64,000 nt of DNA, from the NCBI RefSeq assembly GCF_000600295.1, contig NZ_JEMG01000001.1, positions 909,062-973,061 of the forward strand, written 5' to 3'. The translations under genes were made by a program, and so were the position numbers. Origin of the DNA: Hylemonella gracilis str. Niagara R (GTDB lineage: Bacteria; Pseudomonadota; Gammaproteobacteria; Burkholderiales; Burkholderiaceae_C). Of this stretch, positions 1 through 7,834 are shown piece after piece. Below the pieces are notes generated by a model. The model was not told the origin of the DNA. It searched no databases and saw only the letters and a program-made list of their open reading frames with translations. How positions within the stretch are numbered: position 1 is the first letter of the stretch; every line of letters begins with the position of its first letter.

Positions 1-932
1 GCGTGGTGCTGCTCCTGCTTGCGGGGCTGCCGGCCTTTGCCGGAGGGCTGGTGGAGGACTTGACCAAGAAGGTCTCCGTGTTCTGGCGTCTGGGTTTGAC
101 CATGGTGTCCGCCGTGCTGGGCTATGTGCTGCTGGGAGCGGAACTGAACCGATTGGACGTTCCACTTGTGGATCAGTGGGTGGACTATGCGCTGAGTTGG
201 TGGCCTTTGTCCTTGCTGCTGACCATGGTGGCCATCGGGGGCGTGGCCAACGCCGTCAACATCATCGATGGCTTTCACGGCCTTGCGGGGGTGTTCTGTC
301 TGATGATCTTCGGCGCTTTGGGGTATGTGGCCTTCCTGTTGGGGGACACGTTGCTGTGGACCACCTGCGCGGCCCTGATCGGTGCATTGTTCGGCTTCCT
401 GGTCTGGAATTACCCGCGCGGCCTCATCTTCTTGGGCGATGGGGGGGCCTATTTTCTGGGTTTCATGGCCGGGGAGCTGTCGGTCTTGCTGGTGCTGCGC
501 AACCCAGAAGTCTCGCCCTGGTTTCCCATGCTGTTGATGATCTACCCGGTGTTCGAGACGCTGTTTTCTATTTACCGTAAGAAGGTACTGCGCGGCATGT
601 CTCCTGGGCAACCCGACGGCGTTCACCTGCACATGCTGGTTTACAAACGTTTGGTGCGCTGGGCCGTGGGGAGCGTCGAGGTGGTGGACCGCAACAACCG
701 CAACGCCTTGACCTCGCCCTACCTCTGGGTGCTGTCTTCCCTGGCGATTTTTCCGGCCATGTTGTTCTGGCGTTCGACCCCCATCCTGATCGGCTTCGTG
801 CTGCTGTTCGCCGTGAGCTATGTCTGGCTCTACCGCCGTATCGTGCTGTTCAAGGTACCCAGGCAATTGGTGCTGCGCAAGACGCGAACCGAGGACGAAG
901 ACAATTCCGAACAAGATTCTGTGGACCGTTAG
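1..932 (+). CDS. WecA/MraY-type undecaprenyl-phosphate glycosyl-1-phosphate transferase, 5' partial
   Basis: This is an integral membrane enzyme that moves a sugar-1-phosphate from a UDP-sugar onto undecaprenyl phosphate, the first step of O-antigen or exopolysaccharide repeat assembly. The reading frame is already open at the left edge. About 309 residues are visible and an N-terminal piece is missing compared with the usual 340-370. Several hydrophobic segments are present. The family motifs are visible: NAVNIIDGFHGLAG at about residues 83-96 of the visible part, FLGDGGAYFLGF at about 142-153, and the cytoplasmic DGVHLHM histidine motif at about 206-212. The C-terminal tail is acidic. It ends 114 bases before argB and probably belongs to a surface-polysaccharide cluster lying to the left. 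The family call is firm; the sugar specificity is not visible. Confidence 0.88.
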   Translation, partial: VVLLLLAGLPAFAGGLVEDLTKKVSVFWRLGLTMVSAVLGYVLLGAELNRLDVPLVDQWVDYALSWWPLSLLLTMVAIGGVANAVNIIDGFHGLAGVFCLMIFGALGYVAFLLGDTLLWTTCAALIGALFGFLVWNYPRGLIFLGDGGAYFLGFMAGELSVLLVLRNPEVSPWFPMLLMIYPVFETLFSIYRKKVLRGMSPGQPDGVHLHMLVYKRLVRWAVGSVEVVDRNNRNALTSPYLWVLSSLAIFPAMLFWRSTPILIGFVLLFAVSYVWLYRRIVLFKVPRQLVLRKTRTEDEDNSEQDSVDR

Positions 933-1046
933 TCAGCTTCACGGGTGATCATCCGACCGGTTCTGACTGGTGATGCAAGCTACATGGGGAAGTCCCCCGC
1001 AACTTGCGGCACAATTTGCTCGTCCTCCCTCCTTGCGTTTGCTGCC

Positions 1047-1913
1047 GTGACCGACGCCCAGAACTCCCCCGCCTCCTCCCACGCCAAAGCCGCCATCCTG
1101 GCCCAGGCCTTGCCCTACATCCGCCAGTTCCATGGCAAGACCATGGTCATCAAGTATGGCGGCAACGCGATGACGGAGCCAGCGCTGCAGAAGGCGTTCG
1201 CAGAGGATGTGGTTCTGCTCAAGCTGGTGGGCATCAACCCCGTGGTGGTGCACGGCGGCGGGCCGCAAATCGAGACGGCCCTGAAGCGCCTGGGCAAGAA
1301 GGGTGAGTTTGTCCAGGGCATGCGCGTGACCGACGCCGAGACCATGGAGGTCGTGGAATGGGTGCTGGCCGGTGAGGTGCAGCAGGACATCGTGGGCCTG
1401 ATCAACCAGGCCGGCGGCAAGGCCGTGGGCCTGACGGGGCGCGACGGCGGCATGATCCGCGCGAAGACCTTGAATCCCGAACTGGGCCAGGTTGGCGACA
1501 TCACGGCCATCGACCCGTCGGTGGTCAAGGCCTTGCAGGACGACCAGTTCATCCCGGTGGTCAGCCCCATCGGTTTTGGCGAGGCCAATGAGAGCTACAA
1601 CATCAATGCCGACGTGGTAGCCGCCAGGCTGGCCATGGTGTTGCAGGCCGAGAAATTGCTCATGTTGTCCAACATCCCCGGGGTGCTGGACAAGCAGGGC
1701 CAGCTTCTGACCGAACTGACCATGAAGCGCATCGATGAACTGACGGCCGATGGCACCATCTCGGGCGGCATGATCCCGAAGATCGCGGGCGCGGTGGACG
1801 CGGCCCGCAGCGGTGTGAACGCCGTGCACATCATCGACGGCCGGGTGCCGCATGCCATGCTGCTGGAAATCCTGACGGGTGATGCCTACGGCACCATGAT
1901 CCGTTCCCACTGA
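1047..1913 (+). CDS. argB: N-acetylglutamate kinase
   Basis: This cytoplasmic enzyme phosphorylates N-acetyl-L-glutamate with ATP, the second step of arginine biosynthesis. The amino-acid kinase fold is clear: VIKYGGNAM with the phosphate-binding lysine near residue 36, the glycine-rich HGGGPQIE loop, [10 protein letters not shown], and [13 protein letters not shown] near the C-terminus. I chose the GTG at 1047, giving 288 aa that begin VTDAQ, because this matches the length and start of betaproteobacterial ArgB. The frame stays open upstream to a GTG at 945, but those extra residues do not look like the family. No good ribosome-binding site precedes 1047, so the start is the least certain part. 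slmA follows in the same direction after about 95 bases. Confidence 0.95.
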   Translation: MTDAQNSPASSHAKAAILAQALPYIRQFHGKTMVIKYGGNAMTEPALQKAFAEDVVLLKLVGINPVVVHGGGPQIETALKRLGKKGEFVQGMRVTDAETMEVVEWVLAGEVQQDIVGLINQAGGKAVGLTGRDGGMIRAKTLNPELGQVGDITAIDPSVVKALQDDQFIPVVSPIGFGEANESYNINADVVAARLAMVLQAEKLLMLSNIPGVLDKQGQLLTELTMKRIDELTADGTISGGMIPKIAGAVDAARSGVNAVHIIDGRVPHAMLLEILTGDAYGTMIRSH

Positions 1914-2009
1914 GTGCCTGCCGGATGGTGATTCCTTCCCATCCGGAATCTCCGCGGCCGAATGTTGGACAATGGCCCGTACCCGCTCAACACTGATTCC
2001 CCGTACCGA

Positions 2010-2693
2010 ATGTCCGACGCCGACCTTCCCTCCGCCGCCGAATCTCCCGCCACGGACGCCCCCGAAGTCGAGGCCGGGACGGAGGCCGCCCCGGCCCGCA
2101 AGCGCCCCAAGCCGGGTGAGCGGCGCATCCAGATCCTGCAGGCGCTGGCCGCCATGCTGGAGCAGCCCGGCGCAGAGCGCATCACCACCGCGGCCCTGGC
2201 GGCCCGGCTGGAGGTGAGCGAGGCGGCGCTGTACCGCCATTTCGCCAGCAAGGCCCAGATGTTCGAGGGCTTGATCGAGTTCATCGAGCAGTCCGTGTTC
2301 ACGCTGGCCAACCAGATCGCCGAGCGCGAATCCCAGGCGACTGACCCGAGCGCTGGCCTGCGCCAGGCCGCCGCGGTCGTGACCATGCTGTTGCAGTTCG
2401 CCGAGAAGAACCCCGGCATGGTGCGCGTGATGGTCGGCGACGCCCTGGTCTACGAGAACGAGCGCCTGCAGCAGCGCATGAACCAGTTCTTCGACAAGAT
2501 CGAAACCCTGCTCAAGCAAGGCCTGCGCTTCGGCGCGGCGGCCGATGCGTCCACACCCTCGGCCGACGCCCAGGTGCAGGCCTCGGTGCTCACGGCCTTT
2601 GTGGTGGGTCGCCTGCAGCGCTTTGCCCGCTCGGGCTTTCGCCGCCCGCCCACGGAATTCCTGGACGACAGCCTGGCCCAGATGCTGCGCTGA
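2010..2693 (+). CDS. slmA: Nucleoid occlusion factor SlmA-like TetR-family protein
   Basis: This TetR-fold DNA-binding protein of 227 aa resembles SlmA, which binds chromosomal sites and inhibits FtsZ over the nucleoid. A low-complexity Pro/Ala/Glu N-terminus (residues 1-35) precedes the helix-turn-helix at about 58-82 (ITTAALAARLEVSEAALYRHF). The C-terminal half (FIEQSVFTLANQI, NPGMVRVMVGDAL, QRMNQFFDKIE) follows the SlmA pattern. I chose the ATG at 2010; an in-frame ATG at 1962 would add 16 residues of non-conserved sequence. argB followed by slmA is an order I associate with Burkholderiales, which supports the name. A plain TetR repressor is the alternative. Confidence 0.82.
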   Translation: MSDADLPSAAESPATDAPEVEAGTEAAPARKRPKPGERRIQILQALAAMLEQPGAERITTAALAARLEVSEAALYRHFASKAQMFEGLIEFIEQSVFTLANQIAERESQATDPSAGLRQAAAVVTMLLQFAEKNPGMVRVMVGDALVYENERLQQRMNQFFDKIETLLKQGLRFGAAADASTPSADAQVQASVLTAFVVGRLQRFARSGFRRPPTEFLDDSLAQMLR

Positions 2694-2794
2694 GGCGCTG
2701 CCCGCTGGGTTGGGGCAGGGCACTGTTTGTGGTGCGGGGTGGTGCCTGTTCGCAAGCACCCCAGCACAGAGAGAAAAGCAAGAGGAGACCCGCC

Positions 2795-3643
2795 ATGAAA
2801 CTCGTTCGTTACGGCAAGCCCGGCCTGGAAAAACCCGGCCTGATCGATGCCGAGGGCCGGCTGCGCTCGCTGGCCGGCGTGGTACCGGATATCGGTCCGA
2901 CCCAGCTGTCAGACGCCGCGCTGGCCAAGCTGCAAAAACTGAACGCAGACAAGCTGCCCCTGGTGCGAGGCAAGGTCCGACTCGGCGCTCCGGTGGCCGG
3001 CACGCCCAAGTTCATCGCCATCGGCCTGAACTACAGCGACCACGCCAAGGAAGCGGGCATGCCCATTCCGGCCGAACCCATCGTGTTCACCAAGGCCATC
3101 AGCTGCATCCAGGGGCCGGACGACGACGTGATGCTGCCCAAGGGCAGCCAGAAGGGTGACTGGGAGGTGGAGCTGGGCGTGGTCATCGGCAGGACCGCGC
3201 GCCACGTCACGCAGAAGGCCGCGCTGGACCATGTGGCGGGTTATGTGCTGGCCAATGACGTGAGCGAACGCGCCTTCCAGCTGGAGCGCGGCGGCCAGTG
3301 GGACAAGGGCAAGGGCTGTGACACCTTCGGTCCGCTCGGGCCCTGGCTGGTGACAAAAGACGAGATTCCAAACCCGCAGAAGCTGGCCATGTGGCTGGAT
3401 GTGAACGGCCAGCGCATGCAGACCGGCAACACGCGCACCATGATTTTCAGCGTGGCCAAGATCGTCAGCCACCTGAGCGAGTACACGACGCTCACGCCCG
3501 GCGACGTGATCATCACCGGCACGCCGCCCGGCGTGGGCATGGGCATGAAGCCCCAGCGCTTCCTGCAGCCCGGGGATGTGATGACGCTGGGCATCGAAGG
3601 CCTGGGCATGCAGACCCAGCGTGTGGTCGCCTTCAAGCGTTGA
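2795..3643 (+). CDS. Fumarylacetoacetate hydrolase (FAH) family protein
   Basis: This 282-aa cytoplasmic protein belongs to the FAH superfamily of metal-dependent C-C hydrolases, isomerases and decarboxylases acting on keto-acid products of aromatic or sugar-acid breakdown. A short N-terminal domain is followed by the catalytic barrel with IGLNYSDHA near residue 75, the metal-binding DWEVELGVVIG near 122-132, NDVSERAFQ near 155 and ITGTPPGVG near 240. The ATG at 2795 has a good AGAGGAG site eight bases upstream. The gene stands alone between slmA and the convergent bcs operon, so context does not reveal its substrate. Homologues are often labelled ureidoglycolate lyase or 2-hydroxyhepta-2,4-diene-1,7-dioate isomerase, neither of which can be claimed from sequence. 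Confidence 0.88.
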   Translation: MKLVRYGKPGLEKPGLIDAEGRLRSLAGVVPDIGPTQLSDAALAKLQKLNADKLPLVRGKVRLGAPVAGTPKFIAIGLNYSDHAKEAGMPIPAEPIVFTKAISCIQGPDDDVMLPKGSQKGDWEVELGVVIGRTARHVTQKAALDHVAGYVLANDVSERAFQLERGGQWDKGKGCDTFGPLGPWLVTKDEIPNPQKLAMWLDVNGQRMQTGNTRTMIFSVAKIVSHLSEYTTLTPGDVIITGTPPGVGMGMKPQRFLQPGDVMTLGIEGLGMQTQRVVAFKR

Positions 3644-3680
3644 GTGCCCAGCCAAGCACGGATCGTCCGTCACAGGACGT

Positions 3681-5927
3681 TCAGCCGCCCGGCTCGCCCA
3701 GCCGGCGTTCGGCGGTGGCTTTCAGGCTGCGCCAGAGCGCGAAGGCCAGCACCAGAACGGCCAGCACGGCCATCAGTGCCAGCAGTACGGGGTGACCCGA
3801 CAGCGGATACCAGATGGCCGTCCAGAAAGGCAGTTGACCCGTCGTGTAGCCGTGGCGGGCCGGCACACTGTGGGCCGCGGCGCCTTGCTTGCCCGGCAAC
3901 AGCACCGCACCGCCGTGCAGCGTGTAGATGGCCGCGTCCTGGTCCAGCAGGTCCAGCACCTGCGTGTAGTGCTCGGGCTTGAATGCCGTCACGGCCACCA
4001 CGCTGCGCCCTGGCGTCAAGGGTGACTCGAAACCCAGCAAGGCCGCCTCCGTGGTCCCGTGGTCGTCCAGGGTGGCTTGCCAGGCGTCGCGCCAGGTGTG
4101 CAGCAAGGGCAGGCGGTCGGGCGCGCCGACCATCAGCAGGTCGCGCCCCTGCAGCGCGGCCGGTTCGCCTTGGATCTCACCGCGTGCAATCTGCAAGCGC
4201 GTGGCGGGGTAACCCGTGCTTGCGCCCATGCGCGCCAGCAGCGCGAGCAGCACCTCGATTTCCGGCACGGCGGGCGCTTGCGGCAGCAGCGCCACGGTCT
4301 GCGCCAGGTCGGCGTGGATGGTGAAAGGAAAGCCCGAGGTCGCGAAATATCCCAGATGCGGCATCTCCGCGTAATGGGGGTGCCCCGAAAAATCGATGCG
4401 CGAGTCGGCGTCGATCATGGCGCGCAGGCTGTCCGGCCGCGTCTCGCCGCAGGCCGGGTCCGTCGGCGCGCCGAACTCGAACACATAGTCGAGCTGGTTG
4501 CGACTGCCGAGCTTGAAGGCCGGGATCAGCACTTCGCGGCTGTCGCTCAACAGGCCGGTGTCCAGCAGGGGCAGCACCACGCGCGCCGCCGCCCCGCCCC
4601 GGCCGCTGGGGCTCAGCGCCATCGTCTGCACCGCTTCGCCGTTGATGCGCATGGTCACGCGCGCCTGGCCGCCCGCCGCCGTGGCCTGCGCGTTGGGCGG
4701 GGTGTAGCGCAGCTTCAGGTCCACCGGCACCCCAGGGCTGCGCCAGGTGAAGAGATCGGGTGGGATGCGCAAGCTGATGCTGACTGGTGGCGGTGCCTGG
4801 CCGCTGACCTGCAACTGCCCGGCGGAGGTGATCAATTCACCGAAGCGCATCGGCCGGTCCAGTCGGACCCAGTTGGGTGCGTCATAGGGCAGGCGCGGCG
4901 GGGCCGGGGATGCGGTGAGCACGCGGGCTTGTGCACCGGACAGGCCGGCGGTGCCCAGCACCAGCGCCTGGGCCGCGCGCACGAGTTCTGCACCATCCCG
5001 TCCACCGATCAGCAGCAGCCTGGCCGTGGGATCACGCGGATGGTCGAGCAGGCGCAACTCAGGACCGGTAAAGGGCGGCTGGGCCAGGCCAGGCGCGGCC
5101 AGGAAAGCTGGGCTTTCGGTGTTGGTGGCGAACACCAGGGCATGGCCCGGGGGCAGGGTGTCGAGGTGGACGGGAAAGCGTGGTTTGCGCCAGTCGGCCA
5201 GCACGCCCAGCCAGGACGCGGCCATGCCTGCGGCCCGCAGCGCCGCGTCCGTGGGGGTAGCCGCGAACACAAAGGGCAGGCGGGGCGGCATCGTGTCGGC
5301 GGGGTCGAAAAAGGGCTCGGGCAGCAGCGCCAGGTCTTTCTCGACGGCTTGGGGCCGCACGGTCAGGCTGAGTCTGCTGTCGGAGGCGATGTCCACCCAC
5401 GTTGCGTCGGCCGGTGCGGTGGCGCTTGGCGCGGGGCAGGTGTCGGTGGCCGCTTCCTGGCCCAGCAGTTCCAGACGCAGCTGGTTGTAGCGGCCCAGGG
5501 CCGAGGGGGCCAGCGGGATCTCGCGCGTGACGCCACCCGGCCGGCCTTGGCCATCCGGTGCTGGTGCCCTGGGCATCGGCAGCGTGGCGACCACCTGGCC
5601 ATTGAGCAGCACCCGGATTTGCGCGCGCCCGGGGGTGAGCCCCGGTGAGAAGCTGTGACTCAGTCGCAACGTGGCCCGCGTCACCTGTTCGTCGGCGCGC
5701 AGACCAAAGAACCAGGGTGGCGCGGGCTGGCTCGGGCGCAGTCGCAGCGTGGCTTGCCCGTTCGGGGGGGCGAAGCTGACCAGGCGGGTCCGCTCCGTGG
5801 GGGGTGCGGTGGGCTGATTCGATGCGTTCAGTTCGGCCCGCGCCGACGGGGCCAAGACCGCCGACAGCGCCAGCGCGGCCCAGCAAGGCCAGAGCCGCAG
5901 GCCGAACAGGACCCGATCAAGGCGCAT
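3681..5927 (-). CDS. Second BcsB-like cellulose synthase periplasmic subunit, last gene of the bcsEFG operon
   Basis: This is a full-length (748 aa) paralogue of BcsB, the periplasmic, membrane-anchored partner of the cellulose synthase BcsA. It has a signal peptide at residues 1-31. Stretches shared with the BcsB at 13410-15782 include FGLRADEQVTRATLRL, LPFVFAA, YDAPNWVR, RIPPDL, GVPVDLK, DSRIDFSGHPHYAEMPHLGYFA and GFESPLTPGRSVVAVTA. One C-terminal transmembrane helix lies at about 712-737, followed by a short basic tail, as in BcsB. The ATG at 5927 overlaps the end of bcsG by 11 bases, so it is probably translationally coupled to bcsG. Standard bcsEFG operons stop after bcsG. It could be a structural partner in the BcsB crown, a subunit tied to phosphoethanolamine modification, or a redundant duplicate. 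Confidence 0.87.
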   Translation of the reverse strand: MRLDRVLFGLRLWPCWAALALSAVLAPSARAELNASNQPTAPPTERTRLVSFAPPNGQATLRLRPSQPAPPWFFGLRADEQVTRATLRLSHSFSPGLTPGRAQIRVLLNGQVVATLPMPRAPAPDGQGRPGGVTREIPLAPSALGRYNQLRLELLGQEAATDTCPAPSATAPADATWVDIASDSRLSLTVRPQAVEKDLALLPEPFFDPADTMPPRLPFVFAATPTDAALRAAGMAASWLGVLADWRKPRFPVHLDTLPPGHALVFATNTESPAFLAAPGLAQPPFTGPELRLLDHPRDPTARLLLIGGRDGAELVRAAQALVLGTAGLSGAQARVLTASPAPPRLPYDAPNWVRLDRPMRFGELITSAGQLQVSGQAPPPVSISLRIPPDLFTWRSPGVPVDLKLRYTPPNAQATAAGGQARVTMRINGEAVQTMALSPSGRGGAAARVVLPLLDTGLLSDSREVLIPAFKLGSRNQLDYVFEFGAPTDPACGETRPDSLRAMIDADSRIDFSGHPHYAEMPHLGYFATSGFPFTIHADLAQTVALLPQAPAVPEIEVLLALLARMGASTGYPATRLQIARGEIQGEPAALQGRDLLMVGAPDRLPLLHTWRDAWQATLDDHGTTEAALLGFESPLTPGRSVVAVTAFKPEHYTQVLDLLDQDAAIYTLHGGAVLLPGKQGAAAHSVPARHGYTTGQLPFWTAIWYPLSGHPVLLALMAVLAVLVLAFALWRSLKATAERRLGEPGG

Positions 5928-7611
5928 AGTCCTGCCAGCTTTGGCCTTTGCGCTGGACCAGGTAGTGGCCGGCACCCGTGTCACTGCCCGCGTCGGGCAA
6001 GGCCAGCATCACCGTGCCGTCGTTGTCGGCCACGTAGTGGGTGGCGGGCAGTTGCCGAGCGTAGTCGGCCATGCGGAATCCCGCCGACGCGGCAGCGGAC
6101 GCGTCCTGCTGCGCTGGGTAGGGCGGCGTGGCGATCAGTTGGGCCAGCAATTGCGACAGGCCCAAGTAGCTGCTGGGCTGGTCGATGCGCAAGGCCGCGT
6201 CTTCGCGGCGCGCGCCGATGACCTTCACGCCCACGGGCACGTTGGTGATCTGCGGCGTCGGCATGTCCCGCAGCCCGGCGATCTGGTAGCGGTCGCCGCG
6301 TAGCGCGGCGCCGTGCTCGGGCGTGAGCACCACGATGACCCGTCGTCCGCTCTGCTCCAGCAGGTTCAGGAAGGCGTTGATGTCGTCGAACAGCTTGCCC
6401 GCGCGCAGGCGGTAGCTGGCTGCGGCGTCCAGCCGAGCGCCGGTGCTCAGCTTGTTGCCATCGTGCAGGCTGATGGTGTTGTAGTAGAGCGCCGCGCGTG
6501 CCTGCGTGCTCTGATCCGGGTCGCGGTGCGTGCGTCCGTCCAGCCAGCGCGCGAGCACGGCGAGATCGTCGTGGATGGGGGAGTCGTCGAAGCCACGTTG
6601 CGGGACGGGCGTGCCTTCCAAGGGTAGCGGTGGCGCGTTCAGCCCCTGCCGGCGCAGCACCGACAGGAAGTCATCGAAATGCCCATCGTGGTTCAGCGCC
6701 AGCTCGGGCGTGAAACCGGCGCGCTTCAGGTTCGGGAACAGATAACAGCTGTCCGCAGCGGTGTCGTACAGGCCTTGGTGGGGCGTCTGCCCGCACAGCG
6801 CGCGATGGATGCGGATGGCCGAGGGCCCGCTATAGGACGCCGCTGAATTGAAACGGGTGAACAGCGCGTCGAAGCGGGACCACAGCGGATGCCCGTCCAG
6901 CCCGCTGAACTGCAGATCGTCCCAGGACAGGGAGCAGACATGCAGGAACACGAGGTCGAAGGGCGGGGCCTCACCCCTGGCTGCCAAGTCTGGCAACGAC
7001 ACGACACGGCGCGCCTCGGCCGCGTAGAAGTCACGCAGCAGGGCATCCGGTCCCTGATCGCGCTGCGCCGTGGTGGCGGGCAGGGCGCCCGCACTGGCCA
7101 ATGAAGGGCCCTTTGCCAGCATCTGGGTGTATGGCATGACCGCAAGGACGAGCAGGGCGGCGGTGACCAGCACGCCCACCCGGATGTAGCGCGACACGAT
7201 GTGCTGCGCCGCCCAGGCCAGCACCAGCAGGGCGACCACTTCCACGTTCACGAAGCGCCCGGCCAGTTCCAGCAGGTAGTCGGCGCTGAAATCCGTGAGC
7301 AAGGTGGCCTGCGACCACAGCCGGGAAAAGGGCGGCAGCCAGGACTCGTGGTAGAGCAACGCCACCGCCACCGGCACGGCCAGCACCAGGCGCAGCCGCC
7401 GCCAGGCCGGTGGCAGGGGCGCCAGCAGCGCGGCGGCAAAGGCCAGGTTTTCGAGCGCGTGGAAGTCGATCAGCCCGCGTCCGTGGAGCAGAAACTTGGC
7501 GATGAAATAGAAACTCCAGCCGCCGAGCTGGATCGACGCTGCAGGGGACGCGGGACCGTGCGCCACCGGGGCCGGGCCGGTACGGGGCGGTTCAATCATG
7601 GGGCTGGGCAC
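5917..7611 (-). CDS. bcsG: Cellulose biosynthesis protein BcsG (phosphoethanolamine transferase)
   Basis: BcsG is an inner-membrane enzyme with a periplasmic alkaline-phosphatase-like domain that, in E. coli, transfers phosphoethanolamine from phosphatidylethanolamine to nascent cellulose. This protein has 564 aa. Hydrophobic helices fill residues 30-160, followed by the soluble domain. NSAASYSGPSAIR at about 255-267 carries the serine cluster expected to include the nucleophile, ALCGQTPHQG follows, and TPEHGAAL puts Glu431 and His432 at the metal-ligand position. The ATG at 7611 overlaps the end of bcsF by 20 bases; an ATG at 7599 (MIEPP) is equally possible. It is the third gene of a leftward bcsE-F-G-bcsB2 operon and is coupled to the extra bcsB by an 11-base overlap. 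Confidence 0.93.
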   Translation of the reverse strand: MPSPMIEPPRTGPAPVAHGPASPAASIQLGGWSFYFIAKFLLHGRGLIDFHALENLAFAAALLAPLPPAWRRLRLVLAVPVAVALLYHESWLPPFSRLWSQATLLTDFSADYLLELAGRFVNVEVVALLVLAWAAQHIVSRYIRVGVLVTAALLVLAVMPYTQMLAKGPSLASAGALPATTAQRDQGPDALLRDFYAAEARRVVSLPDLAARGEAPPFDLVFLHVCSLSWDDLQFSGLDGHPLWSRFDALFTRFNSAASYSGPSAIRIHRALCGQTPHQGLYDTAADSCYLFPNLKRAGFTPELALNHDGHFDDFLSVLRRQGLNAPPLPLEGTPVPQRGFDDSPIHDDLAVLARWLDGRTHRDPDQSTQARAALYYNTISLHDGNKLSTGARLDAAASYRLRAGKLFDDINAFLNLLEQSGRRVIVVLTPEHGAALRGDRYQIAGLRDMPTPQITNVPVGVKVIGARREDAALRIDQPSSYLGLSQLLAQLIATPPYPAQQDASAAASAGFRMADYARQLPATHYVADNDGTVMLALPDAGSDTGAGHYLVQRKGQSWQDYAP

Positions 7612-7834
7612 CGCGCGATGGGTGGGCGTGCTGGTTCGGGGTTCGTGCAGCAGCAGGGGGCAGGGCCTTGGGCTTGGCCCCTGGGCTGCGCGGGCCGGGT
7701 GTCCACGGGCGCAGCACCTCCCACTGGTAGCGACGGCGGCGCAGCAGGGTTCTCAGCGCACCCAGGGGGCGGTGCAGATGGTGGCCGATCAGCACGCCCA
7801 GGGCGAAGATCAGCAGGGCAACTGTGAAGGTCAT
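7592..7834 (-). CDS. bcsF: Small membrane protein BcsF
   Basis: BcsF is a very small single-span membrane protein that in E. coli recruits BcsE to the synthase. This one has 80 aa: a transmembrane helix at residues 2-18 (FTVALLIFALGVLIG), a basic juxtamembrane stretch around 28-36 (LLRRRRYQW), then a Pro/Ala-rich tail longer than in the roughly 63-aa E. coli protein. Its ATG overlaps the stop of bcsE in an ATGA junction and its end overlaps bcsG. Sequence similarity to known BcsF is modest, so the name rests on size, topology and its position between bcsE and bcsG. Confidence 0.85.
   Translation of the reverse strand: MTFTVALLIFALGVLIGHHLHRPLGALRTLLRRRRYQWEVLRPWTPGPRSPGAKPKALPPAAARTPNQHAHPSRGAQPHD

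Noticed and set aside
939-2759. 606-aa minus-strand open frame opposite argB and slmA
   Set aside because: It is antisense to two clear genes, has no recognisable domain and a His/Gln/Gly/Arg-rich composition typical of the complement of GC-rich codons.
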